DNA of 64,000 nt from Cyclina sinensis. Lineage: Eukaryota; Mollusca; Bivalvia; Venerida; Veneridae. Shown piece after piece: positions 26,101 to 38,700 of the stretch. Both the position numbers and the translations under genes were made by a program. Under the pieces are notes generated by a model that was given only the letters and a program-made list of their open reading frames with translations, was not told where the DNA came from and made no database searches. How positions within the stretch are numbered: position 1 is the stretch's first letter; each line of letters begins with the position of its first letter. The stretch covers positions 40,686,627 to 40,750,626 of the forward strand of contig JAAONU010000013.1 of the NCBI GenBank assembly GCA_012932295.1, written 5' to 3'.

Positions 26101-26423
26101 GTTTAACAGAAAATAATTATCTTTAAGAATTGTAGAGTTTCCTTTTTCATAGGACTTGTCATATATACATTTGCATTGATCATTCAATTGTGACTATGCT
26201 TAAATGTTACTTCCAGTTAATATATTTGTCTCTGACTTTGATTGAGTGATATTAATAATAAGCCGGTAGAACCAGACCATGCTCCCGAGCATGAAATCGA
26301 TTGTATCATAAAAATACCGGAAAAGTCTGCAACCAAGTAATTGAATATTTATTCGAAGCTTAATTCATTCAATTTTGTGCCATATTGATCAGCCCTTTTG
26401 TTCTTTGTAGTTCTGTTACTTAA
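23146..26423. other. Spacer between duplication copies
   Basis: This is AT-rich DNA with no equivalent seen in either duplication copy. Open frames at 23144-23326, 23814-24161 and 25501-25716 are short and unrecognisable. A small perfect inverted repeat, CATGCTC with GAGCATG, sits near 26279-26294. No gene is supported. Confidence 0.5.
23628..23790. repeat. Tandem duplication, 66-bp and 40-bp periods
   Basis: A unit starting GTTTGATCTGCTTT begins at 23628 and again at 23694. Part of it, AAGTCAAAAATAACATTTTA, is then repeated once more at a 40-bp spacing. It looks like two successive slippage or unequal-exchange events. Confidence 0.9.
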
Positions 26424-26871
26424 AGCGACTGACTCACAGCTGGGCCGACGATGAAAAAAAAGAAAGAAAAGAAAATGTTCTTACATCTTGAAATTTTTGC
26501 TGCAGTTGTGAAGAACATATTTAAACTAAGTTACTGATTCATTTTTTGATACAGAAAAACATCAAAATATAAAGTTTTACACACTTTTATCGGTAAAAAA
26601 TTTGCCCCGTTAGTCACGGGGTAGATACTGTAGTTATAAAAATAATTTTGACACAATTTTACAAGTAGGCGCTGTGGCTCAGTGGTTTAGATCGTCGCTC
26701 TACATTTTACTGACCGAAAGGTCGTGGGTTCGAATCCTGGTTAGATCTAAACTTTTTTGTCAGTTTTCACCGTGTATAGAGGCATAATATTATGTTTTTT
26801 CCATAGTATATTAAATTCTCTTAAATTTTAAAGAAAAAAATGTTTCAGGAAAATTTTGTGAGTCAGTCGCT
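26424..26871 (+). mobile_element. TIR element with internal tRNA-like promoter, copy 2
   Basis: This is the better-preserved relative of 3954-4391. Its ends are AAGCGACTGACTCAC and the exact reverse complement GTGAGTCAGTCGCTT. The A-box TGGCTCAGTGG at 26675-26685 and B-box GGTTCGAATCC at 26727-26737 both fit tRNA consensus, with a spacing normal for a tRNA gene. The CCCCGT...ACGGGG stem seen in copy 1 is also kept (about 26606-26622). There is no open frame. A target duplication is not clear: TTACTTA lies on the left and ACTGG on the right. Confidence 0.8.
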
Positions 26872-27520
26872 TACTGGAGCACAAAACTTTTCAGAAAACT
26901 ACAAAAACGCTTCTCATTATATTCGTAAACCAAGTTACGTTCTAAAAATTCCAACTGAATAGTTGCTGAGTACTCGCGCGGACAAAATTAACCTTTATTA
27001 TGTTATGTAGGAAAAATCCAATGCTCATAATTAAAGAAATGAAACACTGAAAAAAAACACAAAGATGTCGCAGCACTGCTGTACCGTATACAGCTTACAC
27101 CGAATACAGCTTGCACCGAATACAACTTTCACGTGAGCTGTATTCGTTATGTATAACACCGTTTACAACTTACACCTCATAGAACTCATGTCACGATGCT
27201 GAATATGGCCGAACATAGCCCACATTTTGGTTATAATTAAACACTACCTTTTTGATACCACCAACATCATGATCGTTTTTCGACGTCGCCCATGACAATG
27301 GTAATAAATAAAGATAACACATAAAAAGAAAATAGTGGTGGTGGTAACGAAGAATCTGTGGAAGTTGAGAGAAGTCCATCAGACAGTAGTCGATATTATT
27401 GGGAGGGTCTCTTTTTTCAGAATAATCTGCACTTGATCAATTAAATACTTTTCAGATACCACAATGGAAATAAGAGGAATCATTTCCTTTGTGTTTGAGA
27501 TTCCTGGTAATAGTTTGCAA
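26872..27520. other. Spacer left of copy B
   Basis: No gene is seen. A 16-bp unit, ACAGCTTRCACCGAAT, is repeated at 27090-27105 and 27106-27121, followed by the inverted segment AGCTGTATTCG at 27136-27146, so a small hairpin is possible. Confidence 0.5.
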
Positions 27521-27821
27521 TGTGCACTTTCCGTAAGTTTTAGAAAATTGATTTTAAGAATTACTTCAAATATGTATATTCTATGAATATGCAGATCATA
27601 AATAAGTATTAGCAAAGGCTGACCGATTTTGCAAATGGGGAAAATCTACAACTGAATCGATGTTTCGGCAGGAAACGTATAGTTTAACTTTTTATACTCA
27701 AATGCGCAAGACAAATCAGTTGGTCTTTGTACTCGATGAATTGAACTTAACAAATCGTAGGCTGGCACAATCCAAAGTTTCTGTTTCATTTAAACAAAGA
27801 AAGCCAGCAATAATGTCGCGC

Positions 27822-29879
27822 AGCATGTATTAGGAATTGTTATGCCAGTTGCAAGACACATTGCCACTGTCACTTATTCTAACTGTAGTATTGAATAGTG
27901 AATTTGAATATTGTTTTCTTTATTCCAGATATCATGTGTATTACTGAACAGTGTTTTGATAACATAACCAGACATAATATGAAACTATATCAGAAGTACA
28001 AAAATCCAGTAAAAGGATCTATAGAACATGTAACGTAGCCATTCAAAATTGAATAATTTTCTAACAAGGGGTGGGTGGGAGGCGGGTTCCTCTACTTCTC
28101 AAGCCAAACAGAAAGCAAGATTGACATTTCCTCTAGATTCGTCTGTGAAGAGTTTGCAATTTCTCCACTTATTCATGATGAACACTGTATTATTTCTTAC
28201 CTGCCAAAACACGTTGGCTGCGCAGGTGTGTCGGCGCACAAGTGGGATTGGTTAAATTACTGATTGGTATGTTCAAATAAGGAAGGAAACGAGAAAAAGT
28301 GAAAGATGGAAGGGGTAACCACTTAGATAAAAGAAATGATGTGACAGATGAAGTGAAACCTTTTAATTATCAAAAAACCGAAGGCGCTCCCTTTGGATTT
28401 TTAATGCTTAATCACTTCATAGACTCTAACCTATTTCAGGTTAACAATTTCCGCAAAGATCACTGGGGAATATTTTTGACCTGTATGTGAAGATTAATTT
28501 CATACTGTTTATGTGTCTCATATCGCCTGATTCAATAATCAGTTAAATAACACTCTATATGATGTGATAAAATTATCCATATCTATGAAAAAATATACAT
28601 ATAATTAAACAGAGTATTATTACTAAAACTTATATAACTATAGTTTTAGATAATTTCCGAAATACTACAGTATGCTTTAAACCCCCAATACAGCAGAAAT
28701 ATATTTTTCATAGTCATTTTAATACAATGGTATGTTTGCTGCTTGCGACTCCTCAACATATGGGACATGTGCGGAATCTTTTTATAACAATTATGGTATA
28801 CAAGCGTTGTAGATACTTTTATAACTAATCTATACTGTTCTGGAATGAAAGCGTTTAATGTGAGAAAACAACTTGAATGAGTACGCGTTTAAATGGTGAA
28901 ATATTAAGATATCTAAAAACCAAGTTCACTTGCTGTCATACTTGTAACCAAACTGTTCAGATTCTTAAATCAAATCAAATCAAAATCTCAACTCTACTGC
29001 TATCTTTATTTACCAAATGGCATCAGTCATATAATGTATATTCGCGAACTTCAAACATACTGTTTTGATTTTACAAACAGTTCTGCAACAGAGGGATGTA
29101 TACAGTGTAGCCAACTTATTGTAGTCTGAACTACTTTATTACAGTAGTTGTTTTACTGAGTAAAATGTAAAAAGATCTTATAAACACATTTTTACAGGTT
29201 CTTCTCTTAGATTAAATAGCTAACGCCGACAGAAACAATAAAAGCAATGCCTGTCTAACAGATACAGCTTTGTACCTGCCAGAGTCTTACACGTAGTTCT
29301 TCGTGCTTCATTTGTTATCTGTTAGACGATACAGAATTAACGTAAGCAACCATTTAGTCCGGAAACATGGTCGTCTGCTTCGAGAAAAATGACCACTTTA
29401 TCAAAAAAAGTGTATCGCCTGGCATCCTTCCTTATCAGTAGAATAATAATAAACTGCGAGAACGAAGGATACAGTGCTGCCAGGATTTATATTTGCTTGA
29501 AACTGTAAGAGGAATATCAGAAGACTCTTATAATTTTTTCCAGTGCAGAAAATAATTACAAAGCCAAAATTGTTTATGAAATTAACAGACCTCTTTGAGT
29601 AGCCGAGTAAGGAGGTGTGTAGCAGTTAAGAACTAAAGAAGTTAATTTGGTGGTTTGAAAGTAGCCATGTGAGTAGAAATTGTAAATATTTGATTTTTTC
29701 AGATAGCCTTTGGAAAATGCAGTTATTAGTTGAAACTTCAAATAAGTGTCAAAAAACGAAACCTAGATAGTGACTTTATTTTACTTCTTCTTTTCTCAAG
29801 TAATTTTAAAAAGAATTGAAATAAAATCTGTTCAGTAAAATGATTTCTAGTGGTTTCCTATGATTTCCTATAATATGTA
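27822..29879. other. Non-coding part of copy B
   Basis: It aligns with about 1250-3400 of copy A. Open frames at 28049-28263, 28299-28490 and 28877-29068 have no recognisable domain and no open counterpart in A. Nothing else is seen. Confidence 0.5.
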
Positions 29880-30230
29880 AAACAAGAAATGTCTCACAGA
29901 CATGAATGCCCCCGAAACATGGCAATGGGCACAGCCTTGGTAGTTTATATCTTCAAAGTAAAGGTCATTCAGGGGACAAGGTCAAACAAATATAGGTCAG
30001 TGGGAAGGTCTTGTCGAAAGGGGTGTTGTGACCAAGTATGAAGTACACCCACTTACTAATAAGGAAATTATGGCCAATGTTAAAATTTTTGGACAATCAA
30101 TGTTCAAATTAAAGGTATTCAGGGCCAAGTCAAATAAATATAGGTCAGTGGGAGGGTCTTGTCCAAAGGGGTGTTGTTTCTAAGTATAAAGAAATTCAAC
30201 TTACAAATAAGAAAATATGGCCAATGTTAA
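29880..30230 (+). mobile_element. Tandem-unit interspersed repeat (mollusc type)
   Basis: The head AACAAGAAATGTCTCACAGA leads into GAATGCCCCCGAAA, a signature I associate with abundant mollusc repeats and one seen again at 63482. The body is two units of about 150 bp; ATATAGGTCAGTGGGA occurs near 29990 and near 30140. A head followed by tandem units is the organisation described for bivalve pearl-type non-autonomous elements, but that assignment is an inference. It is absent from copy A. Confidence 0.6.
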
Positions 30231-30233
30231 AGT

Positions 30234-30263
30234 TTTCAGCAAGATTCTGTGATTCATTCGCTT
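30234..30263 (+). mobile_element. Relic end of the tRNA-containing TIR element
   Basis: TCAGCAAGATTCTGTGATTC followed by ATTCGCTTTA closely matches the last 30 bases of the element at 3954-4391, with a few substitutions. Only this terminal piece is left. Confidence 0.5.
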
Positions 30264-31228
30264 TAAATCGCACAGGACGATATTATTTCCTTATATTATA
30301 ACAAGTTCCTGTTAAAAAAGAAGGCAAGACAATTCAGAATTGTCTTTTCCTTTGCAGTATAATTACTTTTCATTGATTTCATTCAAATTACGTAGACAAG
30401 ATCTTCTATATTTTGAAAGTAGGAAACCCGAATTACGATTATTGCACACCATTTTCTCTGATATGACTCGTGTTTGGGATTTTTTTCAAGCCTTAAAGAC
30501 ATCTCGTCTTTGATTTAAGAAAAGAAAATCTTTTTATATTAGGTGTTCAGAGTCAGTCCTCGTATTTTGCAGTTGATTGTTTTTACACTCAAATATTTGT
30601 CTCTAGAAATTAATTCTGATAAAAAAAATAAATTAAACATACCGAGAAGGAAAGCCAAATGTTGTCTATGACTAAACTTGCAGCCTTAATCTTATAACAG
30701 ATAATTGAATGGAGGATCTAAAAGATATTTTTAAAACATTCGTTTGGTACTTTAGCAACTTTCAAATTTTTCTGTGCGAAAATACAGTAAAATAAAGGAT
30801 ATTTGCTACTAATTGTATATTCAGAAATTACTCAGATTTTCAATAAAATCAAAACTTGGAATTCTAAAGACAAAGTCTTGTAAAATGAAACTCAACGAAT
30901 CATGAGTTCGGCGATAAATGCCATTGTAATCAAACAGCCTCACGATATATATATATCCAAACAAATCTAGTTTGTGTTTCTCTGAAGCATTCGTGAAATA
31001 AAATGAATTGTCTCGAACGACTGTCGTAAGATGTATATTCCATGTTCCACTTAAAGTTTATGTCGCCTTAAGAATGCAACGACGATCACAGTGTTGTGAC
31101 TAATGATCAGATGCGTCTTGAGGGTTACATTTCATTGTACTTTATAAGGGTTGACTTAGTCTGATGACACGAAGCTCACGGTTCTTAAGTAGGACTGCTT
31201 TTATGTCGATACATAGAGAATAATAGGT

Positions 31229-31347
31229 TGGTGTCGTGGATGGAGAAATTTTATTTGGCAGCTCGCAGGGATTTATCGGGTGAGCCGAAGGCGAACACGG
31301 CAAATCCCGAAACCGAGCCAGATAAAATTTCTCCATCCACTACACCA
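31229..31347. mobile_element. Hairpin MITE-like palindrome
   Basis: The outer arms (TGGTGT...GGATGGAGAAATTTTAT on the left, and the matching reverse complement ending at 31347) pair over about 30 bp. An inner stem GGGATTT/AAATCCC closes a 14-nt apex, GAGCCGAAGGCGAA (31282-31295). That apex is almost identical to the apex of the otherwise unrelated hairpin at 10755-10915. Overlapping open frames on both strands are by-products of the palindrome. Confidence 0.75.
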
Positions 31348-31530
31348 TCTGTGTGTTCAATGTGACTGTCATTTACAAGAAAAGTGGTATTTTCAACAAC
31401 TATCTTGGAAATGGGACAAAAGTCATTGGGTTCAGCTTGTAGTGGTGGTAAGTAACCGATTTCACTATCACGTACATTTATCATGTACAAACTGCTGAGC
31501 GATTAGTCAGTATTTGTTTTTTATCAAAAC

Positions 31531-31795
31531 CACCCGGCTAGCTCAATCGGTAAAGCATCGGATTGTCAATCTTGACGTTCCCAGTGCAATCCCCATCAGG
31601 GCCGGTAAAGTTGCTCTGTGATAATTTGTCTGTAGGTCATTTGTTCCTCACCTCTGAAGCAAGTGAGGAAGTAGTCAGTCACTTGAGGAGAAATTAGTTT
31701 GTAAACTAATACCCAGGAACACTAGTTAGGTGGACTGACCGCCGGGATATGACCTTAGCTGTTAAACTGGCGTTAAACCAAACCACCATCCAGTG
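31531..31795 (+). mobile_element. tRNA-derived SINE (bivalve-type 3' domain)
   Basis: The head CCCGGCTAGCTCAATCGGTA is a clear tRNA A-box region, with a degenerate B-box (GTGCAATCCCC) about 45 nt on. The body contains TCCTCACCTCTGAAGCAAGT, and the 3' part reads GTGGACTGACCGCC and later GGCGTTAAACC. From memory this is a conserved tail of bivalve tRNA SINEs. No protein is coded. It is absent from copy A. Confidence 0.75.
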
Positions 31796-32332
31796 CCATC
31801 ATCTTCAGTAAACTACCCAGGTTTTTTCTCCAAGATTCATTTTTATGTACCAGCAGACGACATTTTTAGGCTGGGAACTTGTATGAGCGACAAGATAGAA
31901 AGGATATTCTGGTTCACCAAAATCCTGTGACTTCTTGCTGGCATATATCTTGTAAATACAGAATCAACAGAGCATCTCTCTGGATCATGAGGCTCAGCAT
32001 TTGGGGAGTGATCTCACGACTGACACTGATATTCACTCTAGTTCTTGTCTTAGTTTGGCTTTATTGCATTTTTAACTGAACATCAACACATCTGAACTAT
32101 TACAGTTTCATTTTACTGTAACGTTTCAGCATATCTCAGATTTTTTATGAATATTTTTATGTTTTTGTGACATATTAACAATTTGATACTTCGAAATTGC
32201 AGGTTCAAAACTGATTCCTTTTCATTGACTATTTATAAAATACATCAAAATTGAATTCGTTGTTTAAAAAATGGCCCGGCAAACACTTTCATGAGCTCAT
32301 GTAATTTACTTGCGAAAACATCTCTACTTAAA

Positions 32333-32366
32333 GGAAATCTGAGTTCGAATCTCAGCAGGAGCAACT
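32333..32366 (+). other. tRNA-like T-arm fragment
   Basis: CTGAG-TTCGAAT-CTCAG forms a perfect 5-bp stem with a 7-nt loop, as in a tRNA T-arm. No matching acceptor, D-arm or anticodon arm is found upstream. It is probably a scrap of a tRNA-derived SINE, or chance. Confidence 0.35.
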
Positions 32367-32455
32367 AAGTTAGAAGCTAGGGCATATTTATGGGATTGTA
32401 TGAGGGAATATTTCGATTTTTATTATTATTTACTGTTCATTTCCTAATTTCCATT

Positions 32456-33285
32456 ACATTACATTTTATTTCTCTTTGTACCTCTGACGCCAAACAATAC
32501 ACAGTTGTTTAACCAAACTGTATTCAGCAAAGCATTTGCATTTCTTCCTCCAAGAACTCCCCTCTCATACAACATTTCTATTTCTTGGTCTGATATTGGT
32601 GAGGATTTATTAGGTTTGTTGCCTTTTCCAAGCCTTTTTAAACACTTAAGTTTTGCATTTAATTAATTCCATGGCAGCTGAAAAGCATTTGTTTCCTGGT
32701 TGATAATACTGTAAGTGTATCTTTGCGCCAATGCTGGAGACCATGTTTCCTGGACTAGAGGGTTCGTATTCCTCAACATTAGTCTTTTAAACAGACAATA
32801 TAAAATTTGCTAAGGACTCATCCAACAATCCTACAAATCTGACCCAAATTCATAGATTTCTCTTTTTCTTGTCTCTAAGAATTTTACAAATTTGCATAAG
32901 TCTGAACAAAGTTTTTAAGAGCGCCCATTTTCTCTCCATTTACCTAACACCCTCAGATGTATTATCTGGAAATTTTGTCTTAGATGAAATTGGACTTGCC
33001 TCAGACCCAGTGGATGTCTTTTGATTAAGGAAAAGTGGTTTCCACTAGATGGATAACTGATGATTCCGAGGCATGAACTGTAGATATATCTTCTTCCTGC
33101 ATGTTGGAAAATGATTCATCTGTGTCAATACCATACTCATTAAAGATTTCATTTTTTTCTGATATTTCTATAAAGACCGCAACATTTTGTTCATTCTACA
33201 CAAGCTGGGTTTCAGTTTTAGTCAAGGACGATAAAATTCCATCCCAAATTATTTCAAGAGGTTCTTGGCTTAGTTCTTGACTCAT
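32456..33285 (-). pseudogene. Crypton-derived DUF3504-like protein remnant
   Basis: Read on the minus strand, an open stretch starts at an ATG at 33283-33285 (MSQELSQEPLEIIWDG). After several stops and frame changes it reads EEYEPSSPGNMVSSIGAKIH near 32720-32780, then NKPNKSSPISDQEIEMLYER and GVLGGRNANALLNTVWLNN near 32480-32610, ending FGVRGTKR. The pattern EYEPSSL...I, then LY..G.LG....LLNT.WFNN...FGLRG, is that of the DUF3504 domain found in ZMYM/QRICH1-like proteins. Those proteins descend from the tyrosine recombinases of Crypton DNA transposons. The fragment stops just after the RG motif, and the rest of the domain is missing. It is dead, and absent from copy A. Confidence 0.65.
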
Positions 33286-33582
33286 TTTAGCTGACGAATT
33301 TAATCATGATGATGCAAGCGTTTCTTTGTAACAAACATGTAGATCGATGTACATGTATTTAAACAACATGTATGTAATATATGTTTGATACTAACTTTGC
33401 AATCCCAAACTTCGGTAGGAAGTAACAAAAAAGACGTGGTGTTAAAAAATTAAAAGAAGAGATACGTGATTTTCAAGCGCAAAACGGTAAGATGGTTTGC
33501 ATCATTTTCTTGCAAAACAATATGGCGGCATACATAAAATAGTTCGGCTCAGAGATCAAGTATCCAGCTGCCGAACTGAAAT

Positions 33583-33650
33583 TCCGATCTCCCGCATGAC
33601 AGGCCAACACTCTAACCACTGAACCAAATATCGATCTCCTGACGGAGTCA
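33583..33650 (-). mobile_element. tRNA-Asp-like SINE head fragment
   Basis: On the minus strand, GGTTCAGTGGTTAGAGTGTT followed by GGCCTGTCATGCGGGAGATC resembles tRNA-Asp, with anticodon GTC inside CCTGTCATG. The T-arm region is degenerate (TTTCAGTTCGG). It is more likely a SINE head than a working gene, because no acceptor stem can be paired. Confidence 0.5.
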
Positions 33651-33814
33651 GTTGTTATACAATTATAGGAATGTATGCACTAGACCATAACACATCCCCT
33701 CTTGAGAAAGTCACCATTTATGATGACGAATTGTGATATGTATTTTTAGATCAGAAGATAAGACAGAAATCTTGAAAGATTCTTTTTATAAGTCCAGGAG
33801 AAGGTAATACAGGA

Positions 33815-33950
33815 CAAGCCCCCATCTTACGAACATGAAAGTCCGTAACAAAAAGATGCAATGCATCTTAAAATACATAACCCAGAGTGGGATTCAAACT
33901 CCGATCTCCCGCGTGACAGGTCAACACTGAGGCAAAGAATCGATTCCCTG
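33815..33950 (-). mobile_element. tRNA-derived SINE, family also at 43530
   Basis: On the minus strand it reads CCTGTCACGCGGGAGATCGG, then the B-box GAGTTTGAATCCC. The body contains AAGATGCATTGCATCTTTTT and GGACTTTCATGTTCGTAAG. The same body, diverged, is found on the plus strand at 43530-43640. The head is again close to tRNA-Asp. No protein is coded. Confidence 0.6.
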
Positions 33951-34689
33951 GCGCAGTTGTCAAAGGTTGTATTTATACAGCTATAAGAAGGTATGAACTA
34001 GACCGTACCAATTTAAAGAAAAAAATACCACACTTTGTTACCGGGTCGAAATGATCAGAAGTGACAGGATAAAACGTGTTACATATTTGACAGAAAATGT
34101 CAAACATACACAATGGCATGTTATTTCTTTTTACCTTAAATGCATAGAAAACTGCTGTAAATACTACCTTATTAATCATCAGTTTGGCATTGACAAGTTA
34201 TATAACAAATAAAACAGTTCCATAAAATGGAGTTTGGTAAGCTTTACAAAAAAGAGAGAGTGTTTACCAATAGATTTATATTAGAAAAAACGTATCTAAC
34301 GTATCATTACTACTAGTAATTTCCTGACAATGCAAATTGTATTTGCCCTTCATTTTTCTTTAATGTATCGGTGGTATATGGAATAGATTTCTGTGAAGTG
34401 TAACCTTTAGTATTTAGATATTAGATACTTTGACAGGAAGTATTAACGAGAAGCAAAATCTACTAAAATTGATAAGCTTCTCTGAAGCTGTACAATGAGC
34501 GTTTAATACTGTAATAATTAGCCTTGTGTATGCACAGAAGACCTAGAAAGGCGGATCGGAATGACAAAGCAACCCTGTCAAGTCTTGATCTGTCAGTTCT
34601 CGCAGATATTCAGGAGAAACCATTGACAAATGTCTAAGACCATAGACGATATCAAGCTTATGAAGATTATTTCTTTCTGAAAATAGAGC

Positions 34690-35723
<1,034 letters not shown>

Positions 35724-35735
35724 ATGTTCAGCATT

Positions 35736-38700
35736 ATGACTGATCATCTAACTTTTGTTTCTATGAATGTTCAGGGGTTAGGGGATGGTAAAAAAAGGAG
35801 AGATGTTCTTAATTATCTAAGAGGGAAGAAATATAATGTTTATTTTTTACAGGATACTCATTTTACAGACAAAGAAATTAATTATATTCGTTCTCAGTGG
35901 GGGTACGAATGTTACTTTAGTAATTTTAACAGTCAGTCTAGGGGGGGTGGCCATATTTATAAATAATAATTTTGATTTTAAATTCAAAGGATTAGAAAAG
36001 GATAATTTAGGAAATTTGCTCATTCTTCACGCTTGTGTAACGAGTAAGGATTTAACTATGATTTGTTTATATGGACCAAACAGAGATGATCCGGATTTTT
36101 ACTCATACATAAAGGGAAAAATTTTACATTTAGAAAATCCATGTATAATATCTGGCGATTACAATCTGGTATTAGATCCAAATATGGATTGTTATAATTA
36201 TGTCAATGTAAATAACCCTAAAGCCAGAGAGGTCGTCCTCGAAATGATTGTTGAATGTGATCTAATTGACTGTTGGAGAGAAGAAAATTTAGAAGAAAAA
36301 CAGTTTACCTGGTTCAAAAAGAACCCTATTAAAAAAGCTAGGCTTGATTTTTTTTAATATCTCATAATTTGTATACTGATATAAGTAATGTGAAAATTGA
36401 ACCAGGATATAGAACCGACCACTCAATGATTTTATTAAGTTTTGTTTTTGATAATTTTACAAAGGGGTATTCTTATTGGAAATTTAATAATTCGTTATTA
36501 AAGGATGCTCAGTACGTTGAAGTAATTAAGAATAAAGTTAAAGAAGTAAAATTGAAATATGCAGCAGAGAACCAATTAATACAACAATCAGTTGAAAATA
36601 TTAGTAATAGTTTAATACAGTTAAATATAGATGATAAATTGTTTTTTGAAACTTTAATGATGGAAATTAGGGGAGAAACAATTTTGTACTCGTCCTTCAA
36701 AAAGAAACAAGAAAACAAACGCCAGGATATTATACAAGCAGAAATTAGGAAGCTTGAAAAAGAAAACAATATTAATTATTCAGTTTTAGAGGGGAAAAAA
36801 CAAGAACTATTAGAACTTAGAACAAAGAAAATGCAAGGTGTTTTTATAAGATCCAGGGCGAAATGGATTACAGATGGAGAAAAACCTTCAAATTATTTTT
36901 GCAATTTGGAAAATAGAAATTTTACTTCAAAGTTAATGATTTCATTGTATGCTGATACAGGAACTTTATTAACGAACCAAAGTGATATTTTAAACGAAGT
37001 GTGCAATCATTATAAAAACTTGTATTCATCTAGAGATACAGATAACATTAATCTTACGACATTGTTTAATAATTCTGACAGTATACCAAAACTAAATGAG
37101 TATGAAAAACAAAGCCTTGAAGGCCATTTAAGTTATAATGAAATGTTGACAAGTTTGAAAAAAATGTCTAATGACTCATCCCCAGGCAGTAGTGGATTCA
37201 CAGCAGCTTTTTATAAATTTTTCTGGATAGATATTGGTCACTTTTTGGTTAGGTCAATAAATCATGCTTTTGATACTGGAGAATTATCTATCACCCTTAA
37301 ACAAGGGGTCATAACTTGCATTCCGAAAGGCAACAAAGATAAACGTTACATAAAAAACTGGCGGCCAATTTCCTTGCTCAATACAGCATATAAAATAGCC
37401 TCTGCGAGTATAGCTCAAAGACTTAAGACGGTACTAAATAAACTTATAAGTGAAGATCAAACTGGATTTTTGCCTGAAAGGTACATAGGAGATAATATAA
37501 GATTAATTTATGACATTATGCAATATACAGAAGAACATCAAATACCAGGAATGCTATTGATGATTGATTTCGCGACCGCTTTCGATTCAGTCTCATGGAA
37601 ATTTATGCATAAAGTGTTAGAATATTTCAATTTTGGTGATAATTTCATACAATGGATTAAACTTTTTTATAACAATATTCAGTCATGTATAGTAGTTAAT
37701 GGACATCTCTCCGACTGGTTCAATGTACAACGTGGATGTCGTCAGGGTGATCCCCTCTCCCCTTACATCTTCATTCTTTGCGCGGAAATTCTTGCACTCT
37801 TATTAAAAAACAATAATAATATCAGAGGAATTAAAATAAACGGTACAGAATTTCTTCTGTCACAGTATGCAGACGATACATCTATTATGTTAGACGGTAC
37901 AGAAAAATCTTTAAATGAAACATTACATACGTTAGAGTTCTATGCTAAAATATCAGGTTTAAAGATAAACATCGATAAAACCAAAGTAGTTTGGATCGGG
38001 GCTATGAAAAATAGTATGCTAAAACTTTGTCCTGAGTTCGACCTTGTATGGGAGTCAGGCTTATTCAAACTGTTAGGTATTAATTTTTCAACCAACTTGA
38101 AAAACATTATAAACTCCAACTACTTAACAAAAATAGAAGAAATTAAGATATTGTTTTCTCAATGGTCCAGAAGAATCATAACGCCAATAGGCAAAAACAT
38201 TATAATTAAATCCTTAGCTTTATCAAAACTAAATCATTTATTTTTGAGCTTACCAAATCCAAGTATAGATATATAAAAAACAATTCAGGGCCTTTTTTTT
38301 CAAATTTCTATGGAATAACAGACCAGACAAAATTAAGAGACAAGTTATAATACAGAATTATGATCATGGTGGAATAAGAATGATTAATCTAGAGTTATTT
38401 ATGACCTCCTTAAAACTGACATGGATCAGAAGACTCGGAACGTATAATACTAAATACTTTAATTTTATACAAACAACTTATCCTTCTATACTTGATTGTA
38501 GTAAGTATGGAGATGACTTCCTAAAGAATGTTATCAATACAGTTCAAAACCAGTTTTGGAAAGATGTTCTAGTTGGTTTATTTCATCTAAATAGACTGAG
38601 TCCAAGAAACTGGAGTGAATTCTGCTCTTTACCTGTTTGGCATAATTCTATGTTTAAAATAGGCGGAAACAATTTTTGTTATAATAGATATGTTAATGCA

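Noticed and set aside
31251..31498. Overlapping frames of 72 and 79 codons on opposite strands
   Set aside because: They run through a hairpin palindrome; no domain is recognisable.
33583..33650. Functional tRNA-Asp gene
   Set aside because: The anticodon region fits, but no acceptor stem or proper T-arm can be formed; better explained as a SINE head.
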